Source of the DNA: Glaciimonas immobilis
Lineage (GTDB): Bacteria; Pseudomonadota; Gammaproteobacteria; Burkholderiales; Burkholderiaceae_D
NCBI RefSeq assembly: GCF_011947285.1
Contig: NZ_JAAOZT010000012.1
Span: forward strand, 124,001-188,000
Length of the DNA stretch: 64,000 bases
Direction of reading: 5' to 3'
The position numbers and the translations under genes were made by a program. The notes under the pieces were generated by a model. The model searched no databases and was not told the DNA's origin. It saw only the letters and a program-made list of their open reading frames with translations. Below are positions 9,123-17,232 of the stretch, piece by piece; position 1 is the stretch's first letter, and each line of letters opens with the position of its first letter.

Positions 9123-10106
9123 TTAATCCAGTTTCGCGCCTGAGAGTTGTACCAATTCTTTCCATTTCACGCGTTCATTCTTGGCGAATGTCATCGTGTC
9201 CTGAGGCGTTGCCCACGTTGATCGTGCGCCAGCTTCGAGAAAGCGCTTCTGCAAATCGGGATCGCTGGAAATAGATTTCAATGCAACCGATAACTTGGAG
9301 ATAATCGGTGCAGGCGTACTTTTAGGCAGTACGAACGCCCCCCATGAAGCCATGACAAAATCGGGAACACCCGCTTCAGCCATGGTGGGCACTTGCATCA
9401 GAGTAGGCCAGCGTTGGGCCGACGTCACTGCCAGCGCTCTCACCTTACCCGCCCGAATTAAACCCATGTAACTCGCGATATTGTCGATCGCGAAATCGGT
9501 ATCGCCTGCAAGCAACGCTGGCATCGACTGCCCTGCGCCACGGAAAGGGATGTGCTGGGCTTCTAACTTGGTCCGGAAACGAAATAATTCGCCCGCCAGA
9601 TGTGGCGTAGTACCGACCCCGGCTGAACCGTAAGAAACGCCTTTCGGTTGCTTGCGCGCCCACACCAAAAATTCTTGCACTGTTTTAGCCGGATGCTGAG
9701 CAGCGACCACAAACACGTTGCAATTTTCCCAGATCGTAGACACGTACTCAAAATCAGCGACGGGATCGTATCCCAGCTTAGTAAACAGGAATTGATTGAT
9801 CGACAGCGTGCCGACCGTTGCAGATGCAATCGTGTAACCGTCTGGTCGCGCGCTGCGCACAATTTCCATACCGATATTGCCGCCAGCACCAGTCCGATTA
9901 TCGACAATAAAACTTTGCCCAAGCTTGCCTTGCAGTTTGACACTTAAGAAGCGCGTCAGTACATCGGAAGCACCACCGACGCTGAAAGGCACGATGATAC
10001 GGACGATAGATTCGGGCCACGCGGTGTTTTGAGCTGGTGCCGCCTTCAATACCATGGAAGCGCTAGCGGCTATCGCCGTCTGAAGCACCGTACGTCTTGA
10101 AACCAT
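9123..10106 (-). CDS. Bug-family tripartite tricarboxylate transporter (TTT) receptor
   Basis: 327 residues from the ATG at 10106, which has GGGAGA eight bases upstream. The signal peptide has a twin-arginine-like SRRTVLQ followed by a hydrophobic stretch ending near APAQ. The Bug fold is clear: IVPFSVGGASDVLTR, then DNRTGAGGNIG and SYGSAGVGTTPHLAGELF. These periplasmic proteins bind carboxylates or aromatic acids, and Burkholderiales carry many without linked TctAB membrane genes, as here. It is the first gene of the operon and probably binds the acid activated by the synthetase that follows. Confidence 0.88.
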   Translation of the reverse strand: MVSRRTVLQTAIAASASMVLKAAPAQNTAWPESIVRIIVPFSVGGASDVLTRFLSVKLQGKLGQSFIVDNRTGAGGNIGMEIVRSARPDGYTIASATVGTLSINQFLFTKLGYDPVADFEYVSTIWENCNVFVVAAQHPAKTVQEFLVWARKQPKGVSYGSAGVGTTPHLAGELFRFRTKLEAQHIPFRGAGQSMPALLAGDTDFAIDNIASYMGLIRAGKVRALAVTSAQRWPTLMQVPTMAEAGVPDFVMASWGAFVLPKSTPAPIISKLSVALKSISSDPDLQKRFLEAGARSTWATPQDTMTFAKNERVKWKELVQLSGAKLD

Positions 10107-10222
10107 TATCTTGTCTCCCGTTATCGCCTCATTCAACCCACCAATAAGGTAGCTTTTGTGACGACTGAACGAATGTTACATTATTCTTCGGAATTTTAAA
10201 ATACTTATTAGAATTATTTTAG

Positions 10223-10234
10223 TACTGGCCAGTA
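10223..10234. promoter_or_regulatory. Candidate operator upstream of the Bug/acyl-CoA operon
   Basis: TACTGGCCAGTA is a perfect 12-base palindrome about 117 bases upstream of the Bug start, inside an AT-rich stretch (ATTTTAG on one side, AAAAT on the other). It could be a TetR-type operator. No binding protein is shown. Confidence 0.3.
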
Positions 10235-10328
10235 AAATATTTTTTATTGCAACGGCACCGGGTCACAGAAAATTTTTTTTAAAACACAAATCGACTTCAT
10301 AAATATAAGTCCGAGTCCTGTAATCAAC

Positions 10329-10517
10329 TCAAAGATTCACCAGAGATCCGATGACTTTTATGCGTCGTAACACAAGCGGTCGCTTTGGAGAAAGAGCAAA
10401 AAATTTCACCACCAGACTTTGCTTCGATAACGCAACTTTTTCCGTGAAGACACACGACGGACGTTGGGATGAATAGCGTGCCTTTTTTGGGACTACTGCA
10501 TCCCGGCAACGATTCAT
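10329..10517 (-). CDS. Possible small basic protein, unrecognised
   Basis: A 62-residue reading frame starting at an ATG preceded at ideal distance by AAGAGGAG. It is basic (many Lys/Arg), contains two Cys and matches no family I know. The rest of the 705-base gap (10107-10811) holds AT-rich promoter-like sequence next to the Bug operon and nothing else I can name. The ribosome-binding site is the only support, and an overlapping frame is also open, so this may not be real. Confidence 0.25.
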   Translation of the reverse strand: MNRCRDAVVPKKARYSSQRPSCVFTEKVALSKQSLVVKFFALSPKRPLVLRRIKVIGSLVNL

Positions 10518-10811
10518 TGGTACTCCTCTTACTGCAGGTCGCGCATCCTTGCAGTAAAAAAGCTTGATTGCAAACGTGCACGCCAATCTGTCCGGCTCTG
10601 ATATAGATCAACCGCTTTCCAATATGCGCCTTGTAAAATAATTACTGTGCGGGGCGTCATCCCTGCCGTGGCACCCTACGCTGCGGTAAAAATCTTACGG
10701 GCCCTTATTGCAATCTTGCCTTTTGATCCTGCCGAACTAATCTGAAAATTATCTTTTACAATGTGAAAGCGTTCTTAATAAGGTCTGTTACCCATTTATT
10801 AGGAGTACAAG

Positions 10812-11240
10812 ATGAAACCCAACGTAAAAGCATCTTCAACCCATATGCCCTGCGGCTCTGTCTCTGCATCTGCCTCGCCATGTACACGCAAGCCCAGGGC
10901 CCCAAAAGGCTCAGCATCGCTACTTGCTCTGTGCCTATCCACCGGATGCGCTTTATTTTCAGGTTCTGCGCCGGCAGCGTCGCCACCGCAAAGTTTTTTG
11001 GGCACTCCCGCTCCGATGCGCTCTGCTAGCCAAACGATCAGTATTTCTCCCACCACAAATTACGTTAATGTAACGTCGGGGCAGATCGTTCGATTCTCTG
11101 TCGGAGGCCAGGAATTTGCGTGGAATTTTGATGTTCCCAACAGTGTTTATTTGTTTGATCTAAATCAGGTTGCACCGGCTAACTTGCTCGATCATGCAGT
11201 CCGGGTATACGTTGCTCCGAATCCTATATCAATTTTTTGA
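10812..11240 (+). CDS. CzcE-like periplasmic protein
   Basis: 142 residues with AGGAG upstream. A long, low-complexity N-terminus leads to a hydrophobic stretch (ASLLALCLSTGCALFSGSA), probably a signal peptide with a possible lipobox-like Cys. The mature part (SFLGTPAP, then INYVNVTSGQ-type strand, then FAWNFDVPN and VYVAPNP) matches CzcE-like proteins, small periplasmic copper-binding beta-fold proteins known from the Cupriavidus czc system. A second, shorter homologue is at 39579-39935. No metal-efflux genes are near. It converges with the cytochrome c and PQQ dehydrogenase genes. Confidence 0.7.
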   Translation: MKPNVKASSTHMPCGSVSASASPCTRKPRAPKGSASLLALCLSTGCALFSGSAPAASPPQSFLGTPAPMRSASQTISISPTTNYVNVTSGQIVRFSVGGQEFAWNFDVPNSVYLFDLNQVAPANLLDHAVRVYVAPNPISIF

Positions 11241-11253
11241 GTGGGCTATTGCG

Positions 11254-11286
11254 CAGGCGAACCCTCATCCAAAAGGGTCTCGCCTG
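11254..11286. terminator. Hairpin between convergent genes
   Basis: CAGGCGA (11254-11260) pairs with TCGCCTG (11280-11286), extended by CCCT/AGGG inside. It lies between the CzcE-like gene (+) and the cytochrome c gene (-). There is no clear T-tract, so it is a stem-loop with probable terminator function. Confidence 0.5.
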
Positions 11287-11300
11287 GTATGGGCAGCCCC

Positions 11301-11639
11301 TTACTTTTGTTCACCCGCGACCACGTAAGCAAATAATGCTGCTATTTCTGGTTGTGAAAGTACGCTTTTCCAAGGCGGCATACTGTTTTTGCCATTGCTT
11401 ACTGATGAAATAAAGCGTGGGCGCTGCTGCGGTGGAAAAGTGCGCAAGTCAAAGAAGCCGCCGCCCTGGTCAATCATTTTGTCGCCGTGGCACACTGCGC
11501 AATTAGCGGCATACAGCTTGGCCCCCTGCAAAATTTGCTCTGGCGGAAACGTATTTAAGGCAACATCCTGCGCAACCGCATCGGCAGCGGCAAATACGCT
11601 GCCGCCTATCAATGTAATCGAGAGTGCCATGAGCCTCAT
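11301..11639 (-). CDS. Class I cytochrome c, electron acceptor of the PQQ dehydrogenase
   Basis: 112 residues from the ATG at 11639, which gives a proper signal peptide (MRLMALSITLIGGSVFAA, cleavage near AVAQ); a GTG at 11705 would add 22 residues before it. One heme site CAVCH and a distal Met in NSMPPWKS define a small periplasmic c-type cytochrome. It lies just downstream of the PQQ alcohol dehydrogenase, as the dedicated acceptor cytochromes of such enzymes (for example PedF/ExaB) often do. The start is uncertain; the family is clear. Confidence 0.8.
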   Translation of the reverse strand: MRLMALSITLIGGSVFAAADAVAQDVALNTFPPEQILQGAKLYAANCAVCHGDKMIDQGGGFFDLRTFPPQQRPRFISSVSNGKNSMPPWKSVLSQPEIAALFAYVVAGEQK

Positions 11640-11782
11640 ACGGAACAGGCATTTGGAGGTAATTGTTCTAACATGAACCAAAATATTTTTCCATATAAAG
11701 ATCACCCATCGCTATTGCTTTACCGCTCTTGAACGCGATGTTTTGGCGATTGCCTGGCGATGGTTAGCGCGATGGTTAGAAT

Positions 11783-11813
11783 AGTCTTGCTCCGCTATCA
11801 GTGCAGCAAGACT
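11783..11813. terminator. Hairpin between PQQ dehydrogenase and cytochrome c genes
   Basis: AGTCTTGCT (11783-11791) and AGCAAGACT (11805-11813) form a perfect 9-bp inverted repeat 12 bases after the dehydrogenase stop. There is no strong T-tract, so it may be a weak terminator or mRNA-stabilising hairpin that sets the enzyme:cytochrome ratio. Confidence 0.45.
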
Positions 11814-11824
11814 GTCTTCAATGT

Positions 11825-13528
11825 TTAGTCGTTCGCTAGCGCGAACGTCCATACCGAACCGCCCTGCGGAATATTTTTTGCAGATGGCCCTACCCAGCGT
11901 TTACCTAGTCCACCAAAGCCGGACATTACGGTCACGTATTGCTTGCCATTCATGGACCAGGTGATTGGACTGGCGTTAATACCGGAGCTGGTCTGAAATT
12001 GCCAAATCGTCTTGCCCGTATCGGCATCCAGTGCTATAAACTCACCCGAATGTCGCCCGGTAAAAATCAGGCTCCCGGCGGTCGCAAGCATCGAACTCCA
12101 ATTAGCACTATCGTTCAGCGGAACCTTCCATTTAGCAATGCCGGTCATAGGATCAATGGCCGCCATAAACCCATGCGGCGCGTCAGGTTCGAAAGCAATC
12201 TTGACATCTTTGACACCTAGCCAACGCATGCCAGGTTTGTATGGTGCCACGGTGTCAAGCTTGTACGAAGAAGACATATGAAGCGTGTTGGCATACAACA
12301 ATCCAGTATGAGGATTGAAAGCTGCATGCGCCCAGTTTTTGGTACCAATAATACTCGGCCAGATTTCAGCGGACTCGCCATTGCGCAGACTCTTGGCGAT
12401 ACCGGTTTCGACCGGGCGGCCGGTCTCCATATCGATATGCGAAGCCCAGTTCACCTTCCCGTAAGGATTAGCTGCCAGTAATTTTCCATTGGCGCGATCA
12501 AGCACGTAGGCAAAGCCGTTGCGGTCAAGTTGCATCAAAACGTTACGTGGTTTCCCGCCTATTTTTAGGTCGCCCAGAATCATTTCGGAAGTAGCGTCAA
12601 AGTCAAACATATCGTTCGGTGTGAATTGATAATGCCACACGATCTCACCGGTTTTAGGACGCATCGCAATGACCGAAGCCGCGTATAAGCTATCGCCACG
12701 CCGTGAGTTCGGATTCCAGGGCGCTGCATTGCCAGTCCCCCAGTACACCAGATCCAGCACAGGATCGTAGCTACCCGTAAGCCAGGTACTGGCACCACCA
12801 GTTTTATAAGCGTTTTCAACAGTCCAGGTATCACCGCCCTTTTCATCCGGTGCCGCCGTCGTGTAACGACGCCACAATTGTTTTCCGGTTGCCGGATCGT
12901 AGCCATCGACAAAACCCCGTACGCCAAAGTCTGCGCCCGAAACCCCGGTCATTAACACGCCGTTCGCTACCAGCGGTGCACCAGTGATCGAATAGCCATC
13001 TTTCCAGTCGCTGACTTTAGTCTTCCAAATTTCTTTTCCGGTCTTTTGGTCGAGTGCGACCATATTCGCGTCCAACGTGCCGCGAAACACCATCCCGTTG
13101 TACAAGGCCACGCCTTTGTTAGACACGCCGCAGCACACCACCCGCGGGGTATCGGGATCAAAATCTACTGCAGTACGCCATATTTGTTTGCCGCTCAATG
13201 CATCAATGGCGACTGTCCACTTGGCATCGCTGACATACATAACCCCATCCATCACCAACGGCTGCGCCTGCTCGCCAGAATCATTTTCCATACTGAGCGC
13301 CCATACCGGCACCAGTTTTTTGACGTTCTTTTTATTGATCTGTTTGAGCGTAGAAAAGCGCTGTTGCTCGTACCCCATACCGTAAGTCAATACATTTTCC
13401 GGATGCGCGCTATCGGCACTCAGATTCTCTAGCGTCTGCGCATTTAACGGCAACGTCCCAATCGCGCACAACACTGCAAGCAACCCCAATGATCGTACCG
13501 TCTTACGACATTTCATTTGACCCGTCAT
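11825..13528 (-). CDS. PQQ-dependent alcohol dehydrogenase, lanthanide-type signature
   Basis: 567 residues from the ATG at 13528 (GGTGGAGA upstream; a TTG at 13540 would add four). Signal peptide, then an eight-bladed quinoprotein propeller. Counting from the TTG-based reading: adjacent Cys136-Cys137 (the vicinal disulfide over PQQ), Asn271 in GTGNAAPWN (metal ligand) and TPNDMFDFDATSEM with catalytic Asp313 and a second Asp at 315. The second Asp, two residues after the catalytic one, marks lanthanide-dependent enzymes (XoxF, PedH); calcium enzymes lack it. Asp204 in GADFGVRG replaces the usual metal-ligand Glu. The enzyme oxidises alcohols or aldehydes in the periplasm and passes electrons to cytochrome c. 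Confidence 0.88.
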   Translation of the reverse strand: MTGQMKCRKTVRSLGLLAVLCAIGTLPLNAQTLENLSADSAHPENVLTYGMGYEQQRFSTLKQINKKNVKKLVPVWALSMENDSGEQAQPLVMDGVMYVSDAKWTVAIDALSGKQIWRTAVDFDPDTPRVVCCGVSNKGVALYNGMVFRGTLDANMVALDQKTGKEIWKTKVSDWKDGYSITGAPLVANGVLMTGVSGADFGVRGFVDGYDPATGKQLWRRYTTAAPDEKGGDTWTVENAYKTGGASTWLTGSYDPVLDLVYWGTGNAAPWNPNSRRGDSLYAASVIAMRPKTGEIVWHYQFTPNDMFDFDATSEMILGDLKIGGKPRNVLMQLDRNGFAYVLDRANGKLLAANPYGKVNWASHIDMETGRPVETGIAKSLRNGESAEIWPSIIGTKNWAHAAFNPHTGLLYANTLHMSSSYKLDTVAPYKPGMRWLGVKDVKIAFEPDAPHGFMAAIDPMTGIAKWKVPLNDSANWSSMLATAGSLIFTGRHSGEFIALDADTGKTIWQFQTSSGINASPITWSMNGKQYVTVMSGFGGLGKRWVGPSAKNIPQGGSVWTFALAND

Positions 13529-13581
13529 TGTCTCCACCAATCTTTATCAGTATTTTTATGGAAAAACGCTTCTTACTATTT

Positions 13582-13599
13582 TTATACTCTTTAGTATAA
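13582..13599. promoter_or_regulatory. Palindrome upstream of the PQQ dehydrogenase
   Basis: TTATACT (13582-13588), spacer CTTT, AGTATAA (13593-13599): a perfect palindrome about 55 bases upstream of the start codon. TTAGTAT-like repeats continue to about 13633. It may be an operator or part of the promoter. The regulator is unknown. Confidence 0.35.
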
Positions 13600-13669
13600 T
13601 TTTTTTCTTATTAGTATATCAGCGTATTTTAGTAATTCAGCAGATTAGCCGGGCAAGCGCCACTCAACT

Positions 13670-14428
13670 TTATACTGACAAATAACGGCGCTTGATTTCG
13701 TCGTTATTCCGCAACGCCTGCGCCGAATCGCAGTACACAATCCGGCCTTTATCGATCACCGCTACATGCGATGCGACATGCAGACAAAAATGCATATTCT
13801 GCTCGGCCAGCAGAATCGTCGTTCCAGCTTTACGCAAGGCCCCGATCTGGACCGCTATTTGCTGCACAATCACCGGTGCCAGACCTTCACTCGGCTCGTC
13901 GAGTAGTAACAGGGTCGGGTTACCCATCAGTGCGCGACCAATCACTAGCATTTGCTGTTCGCCGCCGGACAACTGCCCCGCCAGGCGTGTACGCAAAGGG
14001 AGCAATAACGGAAAAGCGTGGTAAATCCTGTCCAGCGTCCAGTCTTCGCGGCCCTCATGCCGAAGGGCGGACCCTGCCTTGGCAGCAAGGGTCAGATTAT
14101 CCTCCACCGAATGCTCGGGAAAAACTTGCCGGTCCTCTGGTACAAAGGCGAGGCCAGCGCGGGCAATCCGGTAAGGGGGGAGACCGTCAATGTCGTTCCC
14201 CTCCAGGCTGATTTTTTTTGCGATACTGGGCATGATTCCGGCAATGGCTTTCATCGTGGTGGACTTGCCTGCGCCATTACGCCCCAGAAGCGCCATGCAT
14301 TGGCCCCGGCCAACTTCAAGGTCAATCCCAAAAAGCACCTGGCTGGCACCATAAAATGCGGTGAGACCGGCAACCGATAAACTGCTGTCGGTGGTATTCA
14401 CGCTATTTACAATATTGTCGATACTCAC
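13670..14428 (-). CDS. livF: Branched-chain-type ABC transporter ATP-binding protein (LivF-like)
   Basis: 252 residues. Walker A GRNGAGKST, signature LSGGEQQ, Walker B LLLLDEPSEGL, switch His in LLAEQNMHF (the LivF-type Q-N-M variant). It is the last gene of a five-gene system transcribed from 18498 down to 13670 and overlaps the LivG gene by four bases. With LivG it forms the ATPase pair of a HAAT-family importer. In catabolic clusters of this type the substrate is often an aromatic or alicyclic acid rather than an amino acid, so the gene name reflects family only. Confidence 0.9.
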   Translation of the reverse strand: MSIDNIVNSVNTTDSSLSVAGLTAFYGASQVLFGIDLEVGRGQCMALLGRNGAGKSTTMKAIAGIMPSIAKKISLEGNDIDGLPPYRIARAGLAFVPEDRQVFPEHSVEDNLTLAAKAGSALRHEGREDWTLDRIYHAFPLLLPLRTRLAGQLSGGEQQMLVIGRALMGNPTLLLLDEPSEGLAPVIVQQIAVQIGALRKAGTTILLAEQNMHFCLHVASHVAVIDKGRIVYCDSAQALRNNDEIKRRYLSV

Positions 14429-15192
14429 GCCTCTGCCTCGCCAAAACCGGTGCCTAAATAGGCGTCAATCACACCCTGATGGTTGCGGATATAATCCGGC
14501 GTGCCCTGCGCCAGCAAAGCGCCGTAATACAGGACGCGGATAGTCTGTGCGCGCGCAAATACGATATCCATATCGTGCTCGATAAAAATGATGGTGATAT
14601 TTTCACGCTGCCATAAATGATGCACTCGCTCCATCATCAGCAAGCGTTCTTCCGGCCCCATACCGGCAGTCGGCTCATCCAGTAACAACAACCGTGGCTC
14701 AAGCGCCAGTGCTAACCCGATATCAAGCAGCTTTTGATCGCCGTGCGGCAGATGTCGGGCAAGCGTATAGGCCCGCGATTCCATGCCGAGCATTTCCAGT
14801 AGTTCTGCCGTCCGTTGTTTAATGCTGGATGTTGGGCGTGGGGTAGCAAAGGATGTCGCAAGACTCCCCATCTGGCCTTGATGCGCCATCACTGCGGCGG
14901 CCAGCGATTCTGCTACCGTCAATGTCGGGAAGATACTTGAGACCTGAAATGCCCGACCAATCCCGCACCGGACAATTGCTTTAGGCGACAGGCGAGTAAT
15001 GTCTTTACCATCAAAAACGATACTCCCCGCATCCGCCTTCAATTTTCCGCTGATCAAGTTGAATAACGTGGTCTTGCCCGCACCGTTAGGGCCGATAATT
15101 GCCGACAGGCTGCCGCGGGTAAAGTGGGCCGAAAAATCGTTGGTCGCCACCACGCCGCCAAAGGCCTTGGTCACATTGGTCATCGTTAGCAT
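14425..15192 (-). CDS. livG: Branched-chain-type ABC transporter ATP-binding protein (LivG-like)
   Basis: 255 residues. Walker A GPNGAGKTT, Walker B LLLLDEPTAGM, switch His in IIFIEHDMDIV. The signature is LPHGDQK, the usual LivG variant. A C-terminal LivG-type tail (NHQGVIDAYLG) is present. The start is ATG 15192, with a second ATG three codons in. It overlaps livF and follows the LivM-like permease after an 85-base gap. It is the second ATPase of the 13670-18498 importer. Confidence 0.9.
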   Translation of the reverse strand: MLTMTNVTKAFGGVVATNDFSAHFTRGSLSAIIGPNGAGKTTLFNLISGKLKADAGSIVFDGKDITRLSPKAIVRCGIGRAFQVSSIFPTLTVAESLAAAVMAHQGQMGSLATSFATPRPTSSIKQRTAELLEMLGMESRAYTLARHLPHGDQKLLDIGLALALEPRLLLLDEPTAGMGPEERLLMMERVHHLWQRENITIIFIEHDMDIVFARAQTIRVLYYGALLAQGTPDYIRNHQGVIDAYLGTGFGEAEA

Positions 15193-15277
15193 GATAGGTT
15201 CGTCCCTGTGTGTCCAGACGCGCGGTCAAGGTGCAGAACCGGGGGTGAACAATGCGTCAGATATCGCTGATAAATCA

Positions 15278-16282
15278 TCAAGGAAGTCTCCTTGCGCTGC
15301 GTTTATCACGCGCTGCGATCCAGCGCTCCATGATCAAATCCAGCAAGCCTTTACGCAAGAACATCACGTACAACAAAATAATCGTCCCCAACACCAAACC
15401 GTAAAATTTTGTGTGCTCAGTGACGAAATGATTGAGCAAAGTAAGCATGGTGGCACCCATCAGCGGACCCAGGAAACTATTTACACCGCCTAGCATGATC
15501 ATGAAAATGGCTTCTCCGGACATGGTCCAATAACCAAAATTCGGATACGCTGCACTGACGTATAAACTCATCAAAGCCCCAGCAACGCTGGCGAATGCAG
15601 CTGCAATAACAAACGCAGCTAATCGATAATTGCGCACATTCATGCCAAGAAATTCGACCCGGGCGGCATTGTCACGGATCATCCTTAGCGCATAACCGAA
15701 TGGCGATTTGGTGATGTGCCACAAGACGCCTAGCGACAGAATAACGATACCGGTAATGAAGTAATACAACTGGTTTGCGTTGGACAGGTCAATGCCGAGA
15801 AACAATGGCTTGGTGAAGCCACCCGTCAAACCCTGATCACCGCCGGTCAATGTTTGCCAGCTCAGGATCGTGCTATAGAACATCATCTGAATTGCCAGCG
15901 TCAAAAAAGTAAAATATATTTCTTTGGTTTTGGTGCAGACCAGTCCAACAATCAATGCCAGCAGCGCACTGCCAAACACCGATACCGCTAGCGCAGCAGG
16001 CACTGACCATCCACCGTGTTGCATTAGCAGGCCAAAGCCATAAGCACCGGAGGCATAAAACATCGCATGACCGAAAGAAATCAGCCCCGTATAACCAATC
16101 AACAGATTGACCGCGGTGGCGAACAATCCGAAAATCGCGATATGGATGATCAGGTCCAGCACCATGCGCGACGCAATCAGGTGCGGAAGTACCGATAATA
16201 TTGCAAAAGCCACCACTATCCAACTGCAACTCGACCGCAGTAAAGTAGTGGACACAACTGATGTTGGAAGGTCTCTTTTCAT
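15278..16282 (-). CDS. livM: Branched-chain-type ABC transporter permease (LivM-like)
   Basis: 334 residues with about nine or ten hydrophobic segments. The LivM motif region GYTGLISFGHAMFYASGAYG and the C-terminal MLGGVNSFLGPLMGA are present. The gene overlaps the LivH gene by four bases. It forms the inner-membrane channel with LivH. Confidence 0.9.
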   Translation of the reverse strand: MKRDLPTSVVSTTLLRSSCSWIVVAFAILSVLPHLIASRMVLDLIIHIAIFGLFATAVNLLIGYTGLISFGHAMFYASGAYGFGLLMQHGGWSVPAALAVSVFGSALLALIVGLVCTKTKEIYFTFLTLAIQMMFYSTILSWQTLTGGDQGLTGGFTKPLFLGIDLSNANQLYYFITGIVILSLGVLWHITKSPFGYALRMIRDNAARVEFLGMNVRNYRLAAFVIAAAFASVAGALMSLYVSAAYPNFGYWTMSGEAIFMIMLGGVNSFLGPLMGATMLTLLNHFVTEHTKFYGLVLGTIILLYVMFLRKGLLDLIMERWIAARDKRSARRLP

Positions 16283-17184
16283 GTCTGCGCAGCCTTACCG
16301 AATAAGCCATCCGGGCGCAAAACCAGCACTACCGCCATTAACGCGAATACCAGAATATCAGTAAACATAGGGAATCCAACGCTGCCAAAAGAACGACATA
16401 AGCCAATCAGAATCGCCGCCACCAGCGCGCCGCCGATTGAGCCCATGCCACCGATGACGGTGACAATAAACGATTCAATCAGAATCGAAAACCCCATCCC
16501 CGGCACAAGTGACCGTACCGGTGCCGCAAGCGCCCCGGCCAACCCTGCCAATCCGGCACCGAGTGCAAACACCCCGGCGTAAAGCAAACTGGTATTGATC
16601 CCCAGCGCAGCCGTCATTGATGGATTAGCAGCCACTGCGCGAACCTTGCTTCCAAACGCTGTTTTAACAATCAATAACCAGACCGCTAGTGCCACGATAA
16701 AGCTGATGCTTATCAAGAAAATGTAAAAAATCGGAATCGGCGCGCCAGCCACCATTATCGGCGCGCGGGCAAAAATAGGCGGCATGTCCATTGATTGAAA
16801 TTCGGCCCCGAATACTATTTGCACCACATCGTCGAGCACCAAAATCCAGCCATAACACATCAACAATTGCATCAGAAAATTACTTTGATACAGACGTCGA
16901 AAAAAAATCCGTTCCAGTAACACCCCAAACAGCGCAACCCCGACCATGCCAGCGAGGATCGCCAGCAGGTAGCTGTTGGTGAGTCCGTACACGTAGAAGG
17001 CAAAATACGCCCCCAACATGTACAGCGATCCATGCGTAAAGTTGACCACCTTCAGAACACCGAAGATGAGTGTCAGACCAGAGGCCACGAGGAACAAAAG
17101 CATGCCAATGACAAAGGCATTGAAGCCTTGTGTGAGCAGGCAGGAGGCCGACGACACACAGGCGGTTAACGCGACAATATCCAC
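16279..17184 (-). CDS. livH: Branched-chain-type ABC transporter permease (LivH-like)
   Basis: 301 residues with about eight membrane segments. FGVLKVVNFTHGSLYMLGAY and VIGGMGSIGGALVAA are typical LivH motifs. It lies 48 bases downstream of the substrate-binding protein gene and is coupled to livM by an ATGA overlap. Confidence 0.9.
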   Translation of the reverse strand: MDIVALTACVSSASCLLTQGFNAFVIGMLLFLVASGLTLIFGVLKVVNFTHGSLYMLGAYFAFYVYGLTNSYLLAILAGMVGVALFGVLLERIFFRRLYQSNFLMQLLMCYGWILVLDDVVQIVFGAEFQSMDMPPIFARAPIMVAGAPIPIFYIFLISISFIVALAVWLLIVKTAFGSKVRAVAANPSMTAALGINTSLLYAGVFALGAGLAGLAGALAAPVRSLVPGMGFSILIESFIVTVIGGMGSIGGALVAAILIGLCRSFGSVGFPMFTDILVFALMAVVLVLRPDGLFGKAAQT

Positions 17185-17232
17185 TTAAACCTCTTCAGCA
17201 ACAAGAAAGAAAATTGCAATCCTTGATCAGGA

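Noticed and set aside
10324-10611. 95-codon Cys-rich minus-strand frame resembling a metal- or Fe-S-binding N-terminus
   Set aside because: Cys spacing matches no known Fe-S or FNR-type pattern, and another overlapping frame has the better start signal.
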